Assembly: GCA_003266075.1 (NCBI GenBank)
Contig: MUZZ01000027.1
Coordinates: 1,098 to 6,348, forward strand
Direction: 5' to 3'
Length of the DNA stretch: 5,251 nucleotides
Origin: Methanosphaera sp. rholeuAM74
Lineage (GTDB): Archaea; Methanobacteriota; Methanobacteria; Methanobacteriales; Methanobacteriaceae
Shown piece after piece: positions 4,934 to 5,251 of the stretch (position 1 is the stretch's first letter; each line of letters starts with the position of its first letter). Under the pieces are notes generated by a model. It saw only the letters and a program-made list of their open reading frames with translations. It searched no databases and had not been told where the DNA came from. The translations under genes were made by a program, and so were the position numbers.

Positions 4934-5251
4934 TTATTTTTTTCTTGGAATAAGTGAGTAGACGTCTCTGAATGTTGATCCGATGTTACCACTTATTGTT
5001 CCTATGATTATTCCGCCTATTAGGCATATTGCGAGTATCACTAATATGAATACTCCCGTGGACATGTCTGATGATAGCACTCTGCTGAATCTTGGTATGT
5101 AGTATAGTGTCATGAATACTCCGAATATTAGTGAGAGTATTAGGCTTGCACTTGTTCCCTTTATGGCACTATGTTTTGGTCTTCTGTGTTGGCCTGGATT
5201 GTATAGTAGTGATGTTATGAATGCTGCTAGTGTTACTGCTAGTATTGTGCC
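4934..5251 (-). CDS. Partial membrane protein, unrecognised (3' end only)
   Basis: An open minus-strand frame enters from the right edge and gives 105 residues before a TAA at 4934-4936; its start lies outside the window. Three hydrophobic segments are visible, at fragment residues 1-17, 35-54 and 66-90. A basic loop NPGQHRRPKH (22-31) lies between the first and second, and the protein ends in a short basic tail (IPRKK). By the positive-inside rule the basic loop and tail are probably cytoplasmic. This would require the first two segments to form a hairpin and the third to be re-entrant, or the tail to be outside, so the topology is uncertain. A glycine-rich stretch, LIGGIIIGTISGNIGSTF (80-97), ends the last segment. 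Codon use (ATA, CTA, ACA) matches the neighbouring trkH-like gene, which supports a real gene. No family is recognised; it could be one subunit of a membrane complex. Confidence 0.75.
   Translation of the reverse strand, partial: GTILAVTLAAFITSLLYNPGQHRRPKHSAIKGTSASLILSLIFGVFMTLYYIPRFSRVLSSDMSTGVFILVILAICLIGGIIIGTISGNIGSTFRDVYSLIPRKK

Overview
The window most likely comes from a methanogenic archaeon of the Methanobacteriales (Methanosphaera/Methanobrevibacter type). The evidence is indirect. Ribosome binding sites are of the GGTGA type. Candidate TTTATAT-like TATA boxes precede the transcription units, and plain T-tracts without hairpins follow them. Isoleucine is mostly ATA/ATT, arginine mostly AGA/AGG, and the DNA is moderately AT-rich. 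No marker gene fixes the taxon, so the placement is an inference.

Layout. Positions 32-1721 (+) hold two overlapping genes: a zinc-type macrodomain ADP-ribosyl hydrolase and a class M sirtuin (SirTM), an ADP-ribosyltransferase. This is a write/erase pair for protein ADP-ribosylation. A short intergenic region (1722-1805) with a candidate promoter follows. Then come a cysteine glutathione-peroxidase-family gene (1806-2345) and a flavodoxin-like gene overlapping it by 4 bases (2342-2749), together a two-gene redox unit. Next is a small acidic protein of unknown function with a TTG start (2784-3287, +), ending at a T-tract. Convergent to it on the minus strand is a TrkH-type potassium channel subunit (4823 back to 3318) with its own candidate promoter. 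The right edge holds the 3' end of another minus-strand gene (5251 back to 4934), a membrane protein I cannot name. It was found by translating the edge by hand, because its start lies outside the window.

How the genes may work together. In bacteria and fungi the SirTM/macrodomain pair modifies and demodifies a lipoylated GcvH-like carrier and has been tied to oxidative stress. Here no GcvH-L, lipoate ligase or flavin oxidoreductase partner is visible, although upstream DNA is cut off. Instead the pair sits beside a thiol peroxidase and a flavodoxin. A redox/oxygen-defence cluster is a reasonable hypothesis, but the sequence does not prove it. TrkH and the edge membrane protein are probably unrelated housekeeping or transport genes.

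No tRNA, rRNA, CRISPR array, insertion sequence or integrase was found. The only gene-free stretches are 1722-1805, 2750-2783, 3288-3317 and 4824-4933, all under 300 bases.
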